This document shows positions 12,571-23,240 of a stretch of DNA of 64,000 nucleotides, in pieces. The stretch's first letter is position 1, and every line of letters begins with the position of its first letter. The DNA lies in assembly GCF_002878395.1 (NCBI RefSeq), contig NW_025855744.1, forward strand, positions 1,182,813 to 1,246,812, in the 5' to 3' direction. The DNA comes from Capsicum annuum (Eukaryota; Streptophyta; Magnoliopsida; Solanales; Solanaceae). The notes under the pieces are model-generated. The model did not search any database, was not told the DNA's origin, and worked only from the letters and a program-made list of their open reading frames with translations. Position numbers and translations under genes: made by a program.

Positions 12571-12612
12571 ATGCACAGGGGACAGTGCATCAACTTTAAG
12601 TTGGGATGGAGG
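12571..12612 (+). other. Internal polypurine-like motif of element E
   Basis: GGGGACAGTGCATCAAC followed by TTTAAGTTGGGATGGAGG. Athila/Tat elements carry such a GGACA...TTAAGTTGGGGG block after their last ORF. It is well upstream of where a 3' LTR would start, so it is not the LTR-adjacent purine tract. Copies occur in C (21848-21879) and, weaker, in B (16752-16800). Confidence 0.55.
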
Positions 12613-13004
12613 TGTACTAACCATGTAAGGTTTTGTTGCCATGTTTCTTTTCCCATCAAAGTAGAGGAAACATGTTTTGGAATTATGTTGTCTCCTTGAT
12701 ATGTGGTATGTGTTTTTTGTTAATTATAAAAAAAATAAGGAATGTAAGTACAGTAAAAATGTTTTTCTGTGTTTTATGTGTTTGAAAAATATGATACCCC
12801 TCCTAAAATTTTTATGAACTGTATGTTATGAATATATTGATAACCATTATTGAATCTTTTAATGGCATAGTATGAGGGACAAACTAATCAAATGTTAGCA
12901 TTGCATGAATTGGATAGGAAGTAGTTGAAAATATAACCATGTACCATGTGTGTGTGAGGTAGTTACCTAGTTTACTTTGTGCCTTTAATCCAGAACTTTC
13001 CCGA
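12613..13004 (+). other. 3' noncoding remnant of element E, up to an inverted junction
   Basis: No gene. Aligns with the reverse complement of element B around 16420-16700: shared words include AATGTGTGTGTGA/CATGTGTGTGTGA, TTTACTTTGTG and CAGAACTTTCCCG. The match ends at about 13004, where the sequence turns into minus-strand gag of element D. Confidence 0.65.
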
Positions 13005-13674
13005 ATAGATAAGGGGTGCAGTATAAGAGGTGTAGATCCCAACAAAATTAGAAAGATTCATATTTGCATCATCTGTAGCCAAACTCAAAAATATGCCTTT
13101 CAAATATTGGAGCTGGATCATGGAACTTGTCATGTCAAACTTCACATTAGGGAGTAATGTAAGAGGAATGATAGCTTCTGTTTCTGTCGGCTCAATGTAT
13201 CCCATATCCCCATCATAGGGCTGAAATTACTGGAATGTTGGGATAACTTAATACTAAAAACCTCGAACTCTATCTCAATTATCGTCGAGTGTTTCTCTAT
13301 GATCAAATACCGATCGAGGCCCAGCTATCTCACCTAGCTAGCTTTGCCTGCTGAGCTAGCTGGGCCTCCTTGTCTCTTCTCTAGTTAGCAATATCTTCCA
13401 ACAAATGTTCTATCTATCGATCAACAATATTCTGAGGATACCTTGAAGCAGGAGGAGATACCATATTAGGATCATCCCAAACCCCTTCTAAATGGGATGC
13501 ATATACTGGATCCATTATTGTACGATTGGGATGTAAAATTTTTCTCTAGGTTAGGATTCAGTGGGTGTAAGGGACTACCTTAAATCCTGGTGTTCGACAT
13601 ATAACCAACTAAGAGTAGAAAAATCAAGATACAAAAACACAAAAAAACTTCAGTCAATGGTCATTCCAAAATTT
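13005..13674 (-). pseudogene. Gag N-terminal fragment (element D)
   Basis: Start codon at 13513-13515 with MDPVYASHLEGVWDD, then several stops. The next open stretch (12972-13205) has LKGIFLSLATDDANMNLSNF, the conserved entry of Athila/Tat-type Gag, matching LPTDDTNMHISNF in element B. It is cut at about 13004 by the junction with element E, so the capsid core and everything beyond is lost. The last codons of the open stretch are already E sequence. A perfect 12-bp inverted repeat lies inside (13316-13368). It follows D's 5' LTR on the minus strand, as expected. Confidence 0.75.
13316..13368. repeat. Perfect 12-bp inverted repeat in D gag
   Basis: GAGGCCCAGCTA (13316-13327) and TAGCTGGGCCTC (13357-13368), spacer 29 bp. 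The spacer holds further AGCTAG words. Could fold as a stem in the RNA. Confidence 0.85.
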
Positions 13675-13847
13675 TGATCAATGCCCCTCCAACTAAAGAA
13701 TAAAACGGTTGCTACCAAGTAAAGTAAACCAACTAGGTTGGGATCGAACCCAAGGAAAGACATGGAATTGTATTTCTCATTTGCTAGAACTAACGGGCAA
13801 TGCAGAAAGAAAATAGATGGTTTCTAGTGGTAATCTTGAACAAGTAA
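13675..13847 (-). repeat. Element D 5' LTR, left piece
   Basis: Starts TGATCAATG (LTR 3' end on the minus strand). The block CCAACTAGGTTGGGATCG near 13730 matches CCAACAATGGTTGGGGTCG in the B LTR. It breaks off at AGTAA (13843-13847) and resumes at 30063: the joined sequence aligns without a gap to the B LTR around 13990-14060. So B is inserted in this LTR. Confidence 0.82.
13843..13847. repeat. Target site duplication of element B, left copy
   Basis: AGTAA, repeated exactly at 30063-30067, the other side of element B. Confidence 0.88.
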
Positions 13848-15382
13848 TGATAACATGAAAGCTACACCTTCACTCCAAAGGTTATGTGGTCACTATCAAA
13901 TATAGTAATCCAACAATGGTTGGGGTCGAATCCCAAAGGAATACGTGGTATCGTGGATCTCAACTATTTTAATTAATAGGCAAAACTAGAAAAGTAAATG
14001 GGGGGATCTGAGTAGCAATATCAAATAAGTAGCTAATATCAACTTCGGTTGTAATCAATCGTAGGTGAACACTAGGATTGTGTTTCCCGATATTTTCAAC
14101 TCGGTAGGCTTATCATGATTTATTGAACAAATATGATACCTTGCATGTACCATCTGATAAGTTATGTACTATCAAAAGCCTTTGGGACGATCTAATAGAT
14201 TTCACCCTTTTTCTTTTGAGTCTCTGGATGTTGCCTTACTAACCCTTATCTTAATCTCAGTTAACTATTACCTTCAAGTCTCAAGTTATTAGATGACAGC
14301 TAACCATCTTACTATTGTAATATCTTTTCCTTGTCACAACTCCTCTTTTGGAGTAAGTATTAATAATATAGGTGGGATACTAAAGTTTGCAACCTCTAAG
14401 ACATCTATTAAAGTGAAGATAATATAACGTATGCATGGGTATCGGTTAGGAACAATCATTGAACTTTCCCTACTTCGTCAATTCATTTGGGTTTCTATAA
14501 CCCTAGCTAAGGATTTTAGCCTCATATGCTAGTGAAGTAATAAAAAACATTCACGATTGAAAACATAAGATGAAATCACACTAATCACAATTAAAAACCC
14601 AATACTTTAAATAAATTAATCAACCGAAATCAATAAAATAGAATTCTAAGACCAAAATCAAATCTCGAAATCCAAATACGTTTTTAAGTATGAAGAATGC
14701 ATAACATATACAAAAAAAAATAAAGGACATTTATAGTATCTGAGGAAACACTAAAATTAAAGCTCAGACGTAAAAGGACAAAAAAGGGTCGGTGTCCACT
14801 TATATGTGTCCTTCGGCCTAGCCTTGGGCACATGTGTCACATGTGGCTGAAGCTAGGTGCATGTAAACACCTACATGTACAAAAAATAAAGTCTTGCAGC
14901 TTTTGATCATAGGATTTTGGACTTCTGGAACATACCTTACCCACACGTGGCCCACATATGCTACATGCGTACCACATATTGACATAAGTAAGTATAGGAA
15001 GTTTTTTTCCAGCTCTTTTACTCTCAGGATGATCAATTCCAATACTTACCTTGGTCTTATATAGACCACATGTTCTATATGTGGTCCACACGTAGACATA
15101 GGTAAGTGTATGGCATTCTATTACTTGCAACTAAGCTTCATATCTTCAACTTTCAGCACATGCTTTGGTCACGTACAATTCGAAAAATGTCAAGAATAAC
15201 CTAAATTGATCAATGAAGTAGCCAAAAACTCTATTTTTCATCTTTTTCACAAACTTAGCATCCCAAACCTAGTTTCATGCAAAACATACCAACAACACAT
15301 CATATCTAACAAAATAACCTAAGCAACTTGCATATTTTCATAGTTTTAAGCATCTAAAGTGGTATATTTCTACAGCACATCA
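13848..15382 (-). repeat. Element B 3' LTR
   Basis: 1535 bp, plus-strand ends TGATAACATG and ACAGCACATCA. Pairs with 28657-30062, which is ~130 bp shorter; most of the difference lies in the palindrome island (14790-15110). TATA-like box CTATAAATG (minus strand) at 14728-14736. Two overlapping open frames on the minus strand (14818-15042, 14837-15130) are by-products of the repeated island. Confidence 0.88.
14790..15110 (-). repeat. Palindrome island in B 3' LTR (CACATGTGG words)
   Basis: About three modules starting at CACTTA (14797), CCTTACC (about 14935) and ACTTACC (about 15044). Words such as CACATGTGG, CACACGTGG, CACATATG repeat. Clear palindrome: GACCACAT (15064-15071) / ATGTGGTC (15079-15086). 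The 5' LTR copy (29650-29790) has fewer modules. Confidence 0.75.
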
Positions 15383-15396
15383 ACACCCTCAACTTA
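15383..15396 (-). other. Element B polypurine tract
   Basis: The minus strand reads TAAGTTGAGGGTGT directly before the LTR start TGATGTGCTG. Same motif and place as in element C (20224-20242). Confidence 0.7.
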
Positions 15397-16840
15397 GAAT
15401 GTTTGCATGTCCTCAGGAAACACAACAAAACAAAATAAAACAAAACAACACACGATGCTTAATTAGGAGATTCAAAGCTATTCAAGGCAGTCAATCAACA
15501 CTTTAAGCTCAAATCACAGCACCCCCTCCTATCTCACTTTCCAAAACCAACTACGTATAAACATGAAGTACAATAATATGACACAATGGGATCAAGGTAT
15601 GGTACTATATTAGCAACATATAACCATGCATATGTATAAGTTACACTACTCAAAACACGTAGACAGCTAGTAATATGACTCATGTGCCCTCACAACTAAG
15701 ATGTCCCACTCACCCATATGAAATAATACATATTAATGCAGGGATAGTCAAGAGACATGTACACTCAGAAGATAAGTTCCAATCAATGTTCATCAAATAC
15801 CATAGGCTTGCCCTTATTTCTTTACCTTAGCATTCAGACAGTCAAGTTAGGATCACTATAGAACTTTTCTCAGCTTGTATTGTAGGCTTGGGGGGATGGT
15901 ATGGTAAATATGGACATATCAAATAACTATGTCTCCTTTGTACTACACTAACTTTGGAGTCTTTCTTATTAGCTAACTTTTTTTTTATTCCACCCTTATT
16001 TCTCCCTTTTTAATATCTATTGCATAATCAGGTTGGGTGTGGGCTTTTATTATTTCTTTTTCACTCTTTCACAATTTCTTTTTCTTTTGGTACCACATCC
16101 AACCCTACTAATATTTTCTCTTATTTTACCCTTCTACATACCCACTTTACTTCGCACACCCCTATAATGGCCACTCTTATCTTAGGCAATTTGCCTAAGT
16201 TGAGGTGCATATTGTCCTAGGAGGACCTAGCCAAATAGGTTATTTCAACATAAATGGGAAGGTGAATGGTGAAACAAGACAAATAGGCTATAAGGATTAA
16301 AATTGAGATCAAGGGATACTATTTCACATTGGGATGTTTATTAGACTAGAAGTAGACTAAAATAAAAAATTTCCTATGATCCTTTCCTAATTGACTATCC
16401 TACAACCTAGGCAAGACTGTCGGGAAAGTTCTAAATTCAACATACAAAGAAAACTAAGTAGCATCTCACACACACATTGCATAGGGTCAATATTAAAAAC
16501 TGCTATTTATCCGATTCATGCTACAGTTTCTAAGTTATTATCATGTCCCTAATCCTAATGCCATAACAAAATCCATAATGTTTACACATATATACATTAA
16601 CATAGTTCTAAAATTTTAAAAAGGTGTTATTTTTCTCAAAAATTAATAAAAAAACATGGCAACTGCCCTAAACACTTAAAAATGTCCTAATTACACAAAA
16701 ACATGACACAATGCAAGAAAAGAAACACGATAAAAAAACCTGTAGAGGCTATGGTATACCCCTACTAATAACTAAAAATGGTGCACTATATCCAATGCAC
16801 TAAAATAATATAAAACAAAAGGAATGAGAACATACCTGGG
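15397..16840 (-). other. 3' noncoding region of element B
   Basis: About 1.4 kb without a credible gene; the plus-strand open frame at 16020-16220 is in a pyrimidine-rich stretch and is not supported. The block ACCATAGGCTTGCCC (about 15800) has a match in element C (ACCATGCCGTAGGCTTACCCC, split here as about 20665-20685), so both elements share this region. A weak internal purine motif lies at 16752-16800. Part of it (16420-16700) is also present in E. Confidence 0.6.
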
Positions 16841-17540
16841 ACGCTCTAGGTGTCCATGTCATGAGCATCCCACTATGGGGGTATATTTACTAGCGAAGGC
16901 TATGGTGGTGGCGGTGCACTATGAGAGGATGCACCCAAAACTAGCTTACTATGCCACCGCCTATTATCAAACTTAGTCTTTATTGAATTATGGGCTGCCC
17001 TTTTCAGTGCTTTCTCATATGGCCCGTCTAGATTCTGCAGGTCCCTTACTTGGCCTTTCTTTGTACCAACTATGGGGATTTCCACATCATCCTACACAAA
17101 TAAATCAAATAATCTAGAACCACATGGAGGTGAGATCTTAATAACTAATGGTATGATAGAAGGGATAACAATTATATATCTCTTTGTGAGAGGGCATACC
17201 TCTGCTTACAATGTATCTACCTCCTCTCTCATAGATCCTAGATTTAGTGTCTCAATCTCTACAAAATGACCTACCACATATCTCTCAAAATTATTAATAC
17301 AAGCACATAACTCTGAAATAGCATCTTGGTGTACTAACTATAGTCTAACCTCAGTTATCTCTAGTATAGTTCTGACCCATGGACGGATCTGCTCATATAA
17401 TATCATTATCTCGATCTCAATAATTAGTAGTCGAGTGGCCATCACCTCCATTCTCTCCTTAATGCTTGGTAAATCTGGAACATTGGCCTCTATAGCAACA
17501 TCCTTATAAATAGTGTCTATTACAGACACCAGTCACATAT
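16840..17540 (-). pseudogene. Terminal ORF of element B (unknown function, coiled-coil-like)
   Basis: Open stretches 17338-17529 (SIKERMEVMATRLLIIEIEI, QIRPWVRTILEITEVRL) and 16900-17085 (ends in KLVLGASSHSAPPPP), with stops between. Hydrophobic/acidic periodicity suggests helices or coiled coils. The order of features matches the ORF in element E at 11900-12530, which shows that it belongs to this element type. It directly follows the protease where RT should start. No known domain is recognised with confidence. Confidence 0.55.
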
Positions 17541-17960
17541 CGTCTGGCTTTTGCACTATTATGCACTCATTAAAAACTATTTGCTTATTTTTTACTTTGA
17601 AAGTGATCTCCTCCAAGTCGATATCAATCAACACCCAACCAATGGATAAGAATGGTATACCAAAGAAAATTGGTGCTTGGGCATCCACTTTATAATCTAA
17701 AATTATAAATCTATTGGGTAAGTGAATGATGCCACCCTTAGTTTTATAGCATGCAAAATATCCACTTTCTCCTTTATAGATGAATCGACTGTAAATATCT
17801 TTCCATATGTAGGCTTGAGTTTTCCTAACTCTAACACTTGTATATCACTAGTTGCATTGAATTTATTCCTGCTCCAAAAACACATAGAGCGTGATTAATA
17901 TCAAAACGCCTAAAAGAACAAGGTACAGTGACTATACCTAGGTCACCTTTCTTCTCTAAT
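17541..17960 (-). pseudogene. Aspartic protease (element B), catalytic Asp lost
   Basis: Matches the Athila-type protease: TVPCSFRRFDINHALCVFGA leads to GINSMQLVIYK, then LGKLKPT, YPIDL, and APIFFGIPFLSIGWVLID. Where the family has the Asp of C-D-x-G-A-S, this copy reads CVFGAG (about 17865-17885), so the catalytic Asp is Val. Stops follow. Element C keeps CDIGASVNLMP at the same point. It continues from gag without spacing and runs into the terminal ORF. Confidence 0.75.
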
Positions 17961-18674
17961 TATGGTGCATGAGAAATCATGATAGAATATTGCACCTCAT
18001 CTTTGGTCTCATATGCGACCCAGTCATCACCATACTCACTCTCATAATCATCATCACAGTAAGTTAATTTCTCAAACTTAGCTTTAGGTGGCTCATGAGC
18101 AATAATATTATCCTTTTTTGGCTTATTAGTAGTAGGTACAAAATGATCATCAGGTGGGGCTCCACTCCTAGTGTTAATAGCTAGACAATGAGAAAGTATT
18201 AGAGAATTCTGTATAATATCATTAGAAAGGGCACCTGGTTTTCTATGAGTCAAAATGGTATAGATCTATCCATACTGCTGCTCTAACTACTTCATACAAG
18301 TTGCATATGACTCAACTTTTTAGGTCAATCCTAAAATATCAGCCTTAAGTTCTTTAAGGAAAGTTTCTTGACTCCTCCTTAGTTTGGTCAACATGTCTTC
18401 TATTTTTTAATTTGCATCTCATTTGTAAGTGGAATGTACAGGTCTCCCTTCTTTCTGTAGTCATCTCTCTTCCTCCATTCATCGTCTCTGTATTTATGAT
18501 TATAAAATTTTTGACCTTGGTTTCCTTGCCCTTGGACTCAGAAACCCACTATCTGTTGATCCAAATACTTTGCCTCCTTCTTTAACTCAAACTCATGAAC
18601 TCTAGAGGTTACACCATGTGCTCCTACTACATTAAAATTTGTAGAATTCATTGTTGCAAATTGTTTGGCCAACT
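17960..18674 (-). pseudogene. Gag C-terminal part (element B)
   Basis: From 18674 leftwards the frame reads LAKQFATMNSTNFNVVGAHG and VHEFELKKEAKYLDQQIVGF, then a GNQGQKFYN basic stretch, stops, and AINTRSGAPPDDH (17960-18253), where AITTRSG is the usual link between Gag and protease in Athila-type elements. The frame at 18674 continues exactly from the gag on the other side of element C when one CAACT is removed (SDNGE then LAKQF). No intact CCHC knuckle is seen. Confidence 0.8.
18670..18674. repeat. Target site duplication of element C, left copy
   Basis: CAACT, repeated exactly at 27433-27437. Confidence 0.9.
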
Positions 18675-20223
18675 TTATAACGCTCAACTCACTCCTATGT
18701 TTGAGGGGTGAGACAGTTGTCCTAAATAACCCAACTCGTATTGGCATCGAATCCACAAGGATTGAGGTATAAATTTCAAATCTTTTGGGTGTTCTAATTA
18801 CTAAAAGGTCAACCGAAATGATAACAAACACAACATGTAAAATAAATTGGGGGGATTGGTTTTGAAATAGTTTCTAACAATCTTTGGATAACAACACTCT
18901 AAATAGCACTTTAGATGTAAAATCAAGTTTGGAGGAAATCTTGGGATTATGTCTACCTAAAAATAAGAGTATGTGGGTTGATAGTGGTTTAACATGAGTT
19001 TAGTTGTAAACTAAAGGATCGTCTAGGTCAAAGATCAAGGTAGTTAATCTTTCAATAAAACTACAACAATTTCACCCATTGGCTCTTTCGAGCACCTAAC
19101 AAGTGTCTCATTCTTACTCACCCATAACCTCAATAAAGCACCCCTATTTCTAGTATGGTACCCCTGACATGATTTACACTCCAATCAAACCTATGTCTAA
19201 GATTGGAAAAGTTAATAAATCATATCCTTAATTGTCCAACATTACCTTGTCATCCTATTTCCCTCTTTTAAGAATGCTACGGGTTCCCATAACTTTACCT
19301 CCATCCTTCTTTCATGGATGATAAAGGTTTTCTTAGAGTTTAGGGTTTTCACCCATCAAACCCATTTGGAGATTTAGGGTTTTCACCCACTAATTCAAAC
19401 TAATAAGCTCAAGCAATGGTGGAATACATAATCAACAACTAAAAATCATGAAAACACATCAAATCCCTCAAAAAAATATACTTTACTTCAACATAATCCC
19501 AAGACTAAAGAAACTACCTATTCATGAGATAAGGAAGAAGAATTTTACCAAGTAATTCTTCCGTGGTATCCATAATAATAGAAGGTTAATAATATTCACT
19601 TCCACACTTCAATTTCACCAACTTCCTTTTGGAATAATAATTACAATATCTATGAACAATCAATTTTTCACCCAAATTCTAGGGTTCTTCACTTTCTCCC
19701 TAACCTTCTCCTGAATTTCTTACATAATCCACTTGGAAAAGGTGTTTTGATCTACTATAGATATCTTGAATCAGTTTTCTGAATTGACTATAATTCTCTT
19801 ACTTATTTACCCCGTTAGGCCATTGTGGCTGAGCTTTGACTACCATCACGCCATCCACGATCATGGCTAGGACTGAGAGATCACAGTATGTTGACCTTCT
19901 TGATAGACCGCGATCATGTTTCATAGACCATAATTGTGTTACTCGAGGCTATATCTATTCTCTGCTTAGCTGACTGTGATCACGGTACTCAGATCATGAC
20001 TGTGGTAACTGAGGTGATTTCTTCTTTGAGTCACAAGTAGAACTTTTCTTCTCCCTCTTGATCGACTTTTTACTCTGATCCATCTCTTTTGATCTTATTA
20101 CTTCTACGTCTGCAAGATGTGGTTAGTGCATTCTATGACAATTATGTCTCATTTACTCATTTAAAGCATGGTAATGTGCAAAAAGATTTAGTGAAAATGA
20201 GTGCAAAACTTACCACTCATCAA
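18675..20223 (-). repeat. Element C 3' LTR
   Basis: 1549 bp. Starts TTATAACGCTCAACTC (the partner has TGATAATGCTCAACTC, so the TG has become TT) and ends ACCACTCATCA. The open frame at 18538-18831 spans the LTR edge and B gag and is not a gene of its own. The island at 19820-20030 repeats words around GATCATG and GATCACGG. Confidence 0.9.
19820..20030 (-). repeat. Repeated-word island in C 3' LTR (GATCATG / GATCACGG)
   Basis: Words CACGATCATGG, CCGCGATCATG, GTGATCACGG and CAGATCATGACTG recur, with GTTACTCGAGG and GTAACTGAGG as module ends about 70 bp apart. GTGATCAC is itself palindromic. The 5' LTR has the same at 27030-27225. Confidence 0.65.
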
Positions 20224-20242
20224 AACCCCCAACTTAAAACCT
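20224..20242 (-). other. Element C polypurine tract
   Basis: The minus strand reads GGTTTTAAGTTGGGGGTTT directly before the LTR start TGATGAG. Confidence 0.82.
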
Positions 20243-22140
20243 TGCTTGTCCTCAAGCAACACTAGCCTTTTCTATGAGACAATTTCACATGTAAGACCTC
20301 ATTCAATTACCAAATGATCATGATGACTTCAATTTGATTACTACCATAAAAAGCTCTTTGCACATTGGAAAAATGGTTTCAACTACACCTCTTTACATAA
20401 AATAGAATATTTGAAAGAATGGACTTTGGGGAGAAACTATGTAACAACTACTAACACTGTAGAAATGACTCACTTGTTTACCATAACCATATTATACTTC
20501 TTTTTATCTCATTGTTCGAAATATAATAAAATCCCCACCTTAATTCATTCACATGACTCTTCATAAGAAAGAAAATTTTACATACCTAGTTGCCAATTAT
20601 GCAACAAGTAATTTTAAGTGCAAACCCTCTCTCTTTGTTAAGAAATTCTCCATGTTAACAAGTACCATGCCGTAGGCTTACCCCTATTTTTAATTGCCAC
20701 TACAATGATCACACTTTGTTGGAAATGACAAAGGACTTTTTGAGCTTTTAATGTAGGTTTGTGGTAGGGTAGGATATCACTTAGGATAATAAAGATAAGC
20801 CCTCTTTGAAATTCTACATCATACTCTTTTCACTTTTTGATACTGGGCCACTTCTTTTCCCTTACTATTTTTCTTACTTTCCTTTTTCTTGGTTTTCCCA
20901 CTTCCCTCTTTTTTGTCATAAATAATGTCTTTCTTTTCTTTGTGGGATCTTTTCTCATTTATAATCGCTTTGCTTTATTATCTTACACTTCTAGGCACTT
21001 TCTTATGATTCCATGGTCTAACTACTACCCTCAATTTTTGCTTTTAGCTGCAAATTTTATTCTTAAGATCAAGGAGGGTAGGGTTCAAAAGAAGAAAAAT
21101 AGAACCATCACGGCTTATGATGTGTTTGCAAAGAGAAGTCCAAAGGCTTAAAGAGGGAGAATAGTGGTAAATCCTATGTATTGGTAGGCGTTTTAGGCTA
21201 AAGTGGGCTTCCAATGTCATGAGATGCCCTATAATCATTTTACCAACCAAGAACAATCAAAATTTAGCTTTGAAAGACTAATGGGTCTAGTTTTAGATGG
21301 TACAGGTACACATGAGATAAATACAAATACGCTCACAATCATGGCATATGAATCTCGTAAAGAGGTTTTAATTATTCTACCCACTCAAGACAAAAATAGA
21401 GTACCAACTCTTTTCCTAAGTCACTTTTTGAAGTCTTAAAAAGAGGAAAATTTTTGTTACCGGGTTGCTCACGTCCATGCCCTCAAATTTTTGCAAATAT
21501 TTTGAACGGAGGGGTTTGTTTGTTTTGCATCCATACCACACATAATTTTTCTATTCATGGAAACAACCCAAGCTATAGTCTCACATTGCAAGTTATAGAA
21601 TGGGTGGACCACCCATATGGCTACTCAGACTTTGCCAATGGGTATGAATGCGATCCCAAATCATTAATGCTAAAGTTACTCAGAATTCCCTTGCAAATAT
21701 TTATAGCCTTGATGCCATGGGTGCTCATACTTTCCATGAATCTATGGATAAAAAACCCAATTATGATACTTTTTCCTTAAGAACGTCATCACTCAATCTA
21801 TCATAGGGAAAAGTTCATCCACAGCTAAGTAAACCCAGATAGTCTCTCCACACCCCCAACTCAAATGCATGAAGTGCCCTCACTGGAGTAAATTTAAGAG
21901 GCATAAGGGATGAGAAAGGCTCCCTTAGACAGTAGGCAGTGCAGAAGTCGGATGTCGTGATCGCGATAACTGAGGCTGAATTTCCTTGTTGTCGCTCTAT
22001 TTTTTAATTCATACACAGCTATCAGTTTTCCAGCTCTATTTTCCCTTATTTTTTTGGATGCACTACTTATGTTAAAAGACCTATAAAACATCAAAACAAA
22101 CATAAAATAAGTCAAATATGGGTTGCCTCCCATCAAGTGC
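20243..22140 (-). other. 3' noncoding region of element C
   Basis: About 1.9 kb between integrase and purine tract. Plus-strand open frames (20837-21151, 21203-21439, 21454-21780) lie antisense to the element, match nothing I know, and the first is in a pyrimidine run. A second purine motif lies at 21848-21879. I see no env-like ORF on the element strand. Confidence 0.6.
21848..21879 (-). other. Internal polypurine motif of element C
   Basis: The minus strand reads GGGCACTTCATGCATTTG followed by AGTTGGGGGTGTG, about 1.6 kb upstream of the LTR-adjacent purine tract. The same motif type occurs in E at 12571-12612. Confidence 0.6.
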
Positions 22141-22145
22141 CTAAT

Positions 22146-23240
22146 TTAATGTTCGGACATGACTTTTCTGTTTTGCCACATAGCATCTTTGAATTTAACA
22201 CACTCCACCTTGGACATCATCAGAATTTTCTCATTGTAGTGCTTTACCCTTTGACCATTGACTACAAATTTCTTCTCTTCATTATCTTCCAATACAATGA
22301 CACTACTTAGGTGGACATTAGAAATCATAAATGGTCCCGACAATTTTAATCAGAGATTCCTCGCAAAGAATTTCAAATGGAAACTGTGGAGAAGTACATT
22401 CTCTCTAACATTGAATTCTCACCGTAATATTCAAGCATCATGCTATTTCTTCACTTTATCCTTATACAATGTTGAACTCTCATAAGCCTGTAGTCAGAAT
22501 TGTTCTATATCATGGAGTTGTGTCACCTGCGCCTCCGATGTTTCACCCCAATTAATATTTAACCTCTTTAAAGGCCACAAGGCCTTGTAGTCAAGCTCAA
22601 CGGGTAAATGGCATGCCTTTCCAAACACAAATTGGTAGGGAGACATTCCAATTGGGGTTTCATATGCCATTCTATAGACCCAAAGCGGCTCATCAAGTTG
22701 CTTTGCCTAATTTGCGTGGCCTACACTCACAGTCTTTATAAGTATTGCCTTAATTTCTTAATTTGAAACCTCTACTTGACCACTCGTTTGGGGGTAGTAT
22801 AGAGTGGTAACTTTGTGCTTAACCCCATACTTGTCAAGAAGAGCCCCAAATTTCCAATTCCAAAAATATGAGCGATTATTACTAGTGATGGCCCGAGGGG
22901 TATCAAACCTTATGAAAATATGCTTTTTTAGGAATGAGGTAACGTATTTTCTCTCATTAGTAAGGATTGAAATGGCTTCCACCCATTTGGAGATATAATC
23001 GACCGCCACCAAAATGTATTTATTCCCAAAGGAACTCATAAAAAGACCCATGAAATCAACTCCCCACACATCATAGAGTCCACTTCAAGGTTAGGCTTGC
23101 GGGTCATCTCGTTCCTTCTTAAATACCACCATGAATTTGACATTTGTGACAAGATTTAAACCATTCAATGGCGTTCCTATGCATGAAAGGCCAATAAAAT
23201 CCACATTGGAGGATTTCGACGGCATTTAGGATTCCTCTAT
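22146..23240 (-). pseudogene. Integrase (element C), broken
   Basis: Athila-type integrase. Zinc-binding part: ILQCGFYWPFMHRNAIEWF then KSCHKCQIHG (about 23115-23235). Core (22758-23069): WGVDFMGLF (first Asp) and GQVEVSN (third-acid region) are kept, but the second Asp region reads [11 protein letters not shown] where the family has SD-G-S/T-HF, so that Asp is Asn. C-terminal part (22146-22343): SGPFMISNVHLSSVIVL then FVVNGQRVKHY, typical of this clade. Stops occur between core and C-terminus. The N-terminal side is fused directly to a stub of RT. Confidence 0.86.

Larger units (their letters stand above)
10467..13004 (+). mobile_element. Element E: truncated Athila/Tat-like element
   Basis: Plus-strand relic: part of an LTR (10467-11578), a terminal ORF (11715-12533), a GGGGACA...AAGTTGGG motif (12571-12612) and 3' noncoding sequence to 13004. 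All parts align with the reverse complement of element B (LTR with 13848-14800, ORF with 16840-17400, 3' region with 16420-16700). Its LTR start is cut by element A and its 3' end stops abruptly where minus-strand element D begins. Gag and protease are absent between LTR and ORF, so it is an internal deletion derivative or a join of two copies. Confidence 0.8.

Noticed and set aside
14818..15130. Two overlapping Cys-rich minus-strand ORFs
   Set aside because: Product of the repeated TGTGG/CACATG words of the B LTR island, in two frames at once; not conserved in the other LTR.
20837..21780. Three plus-strand open frames of 78-108 codons as host genes or an env-like gene
   Set aside because: They lie antisense in the 3' noncoding part of element C, one in a pyrimidine run; no start context, domain or codon signal. 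An env-like gene would be on the minus strand, where I see no long ORF.
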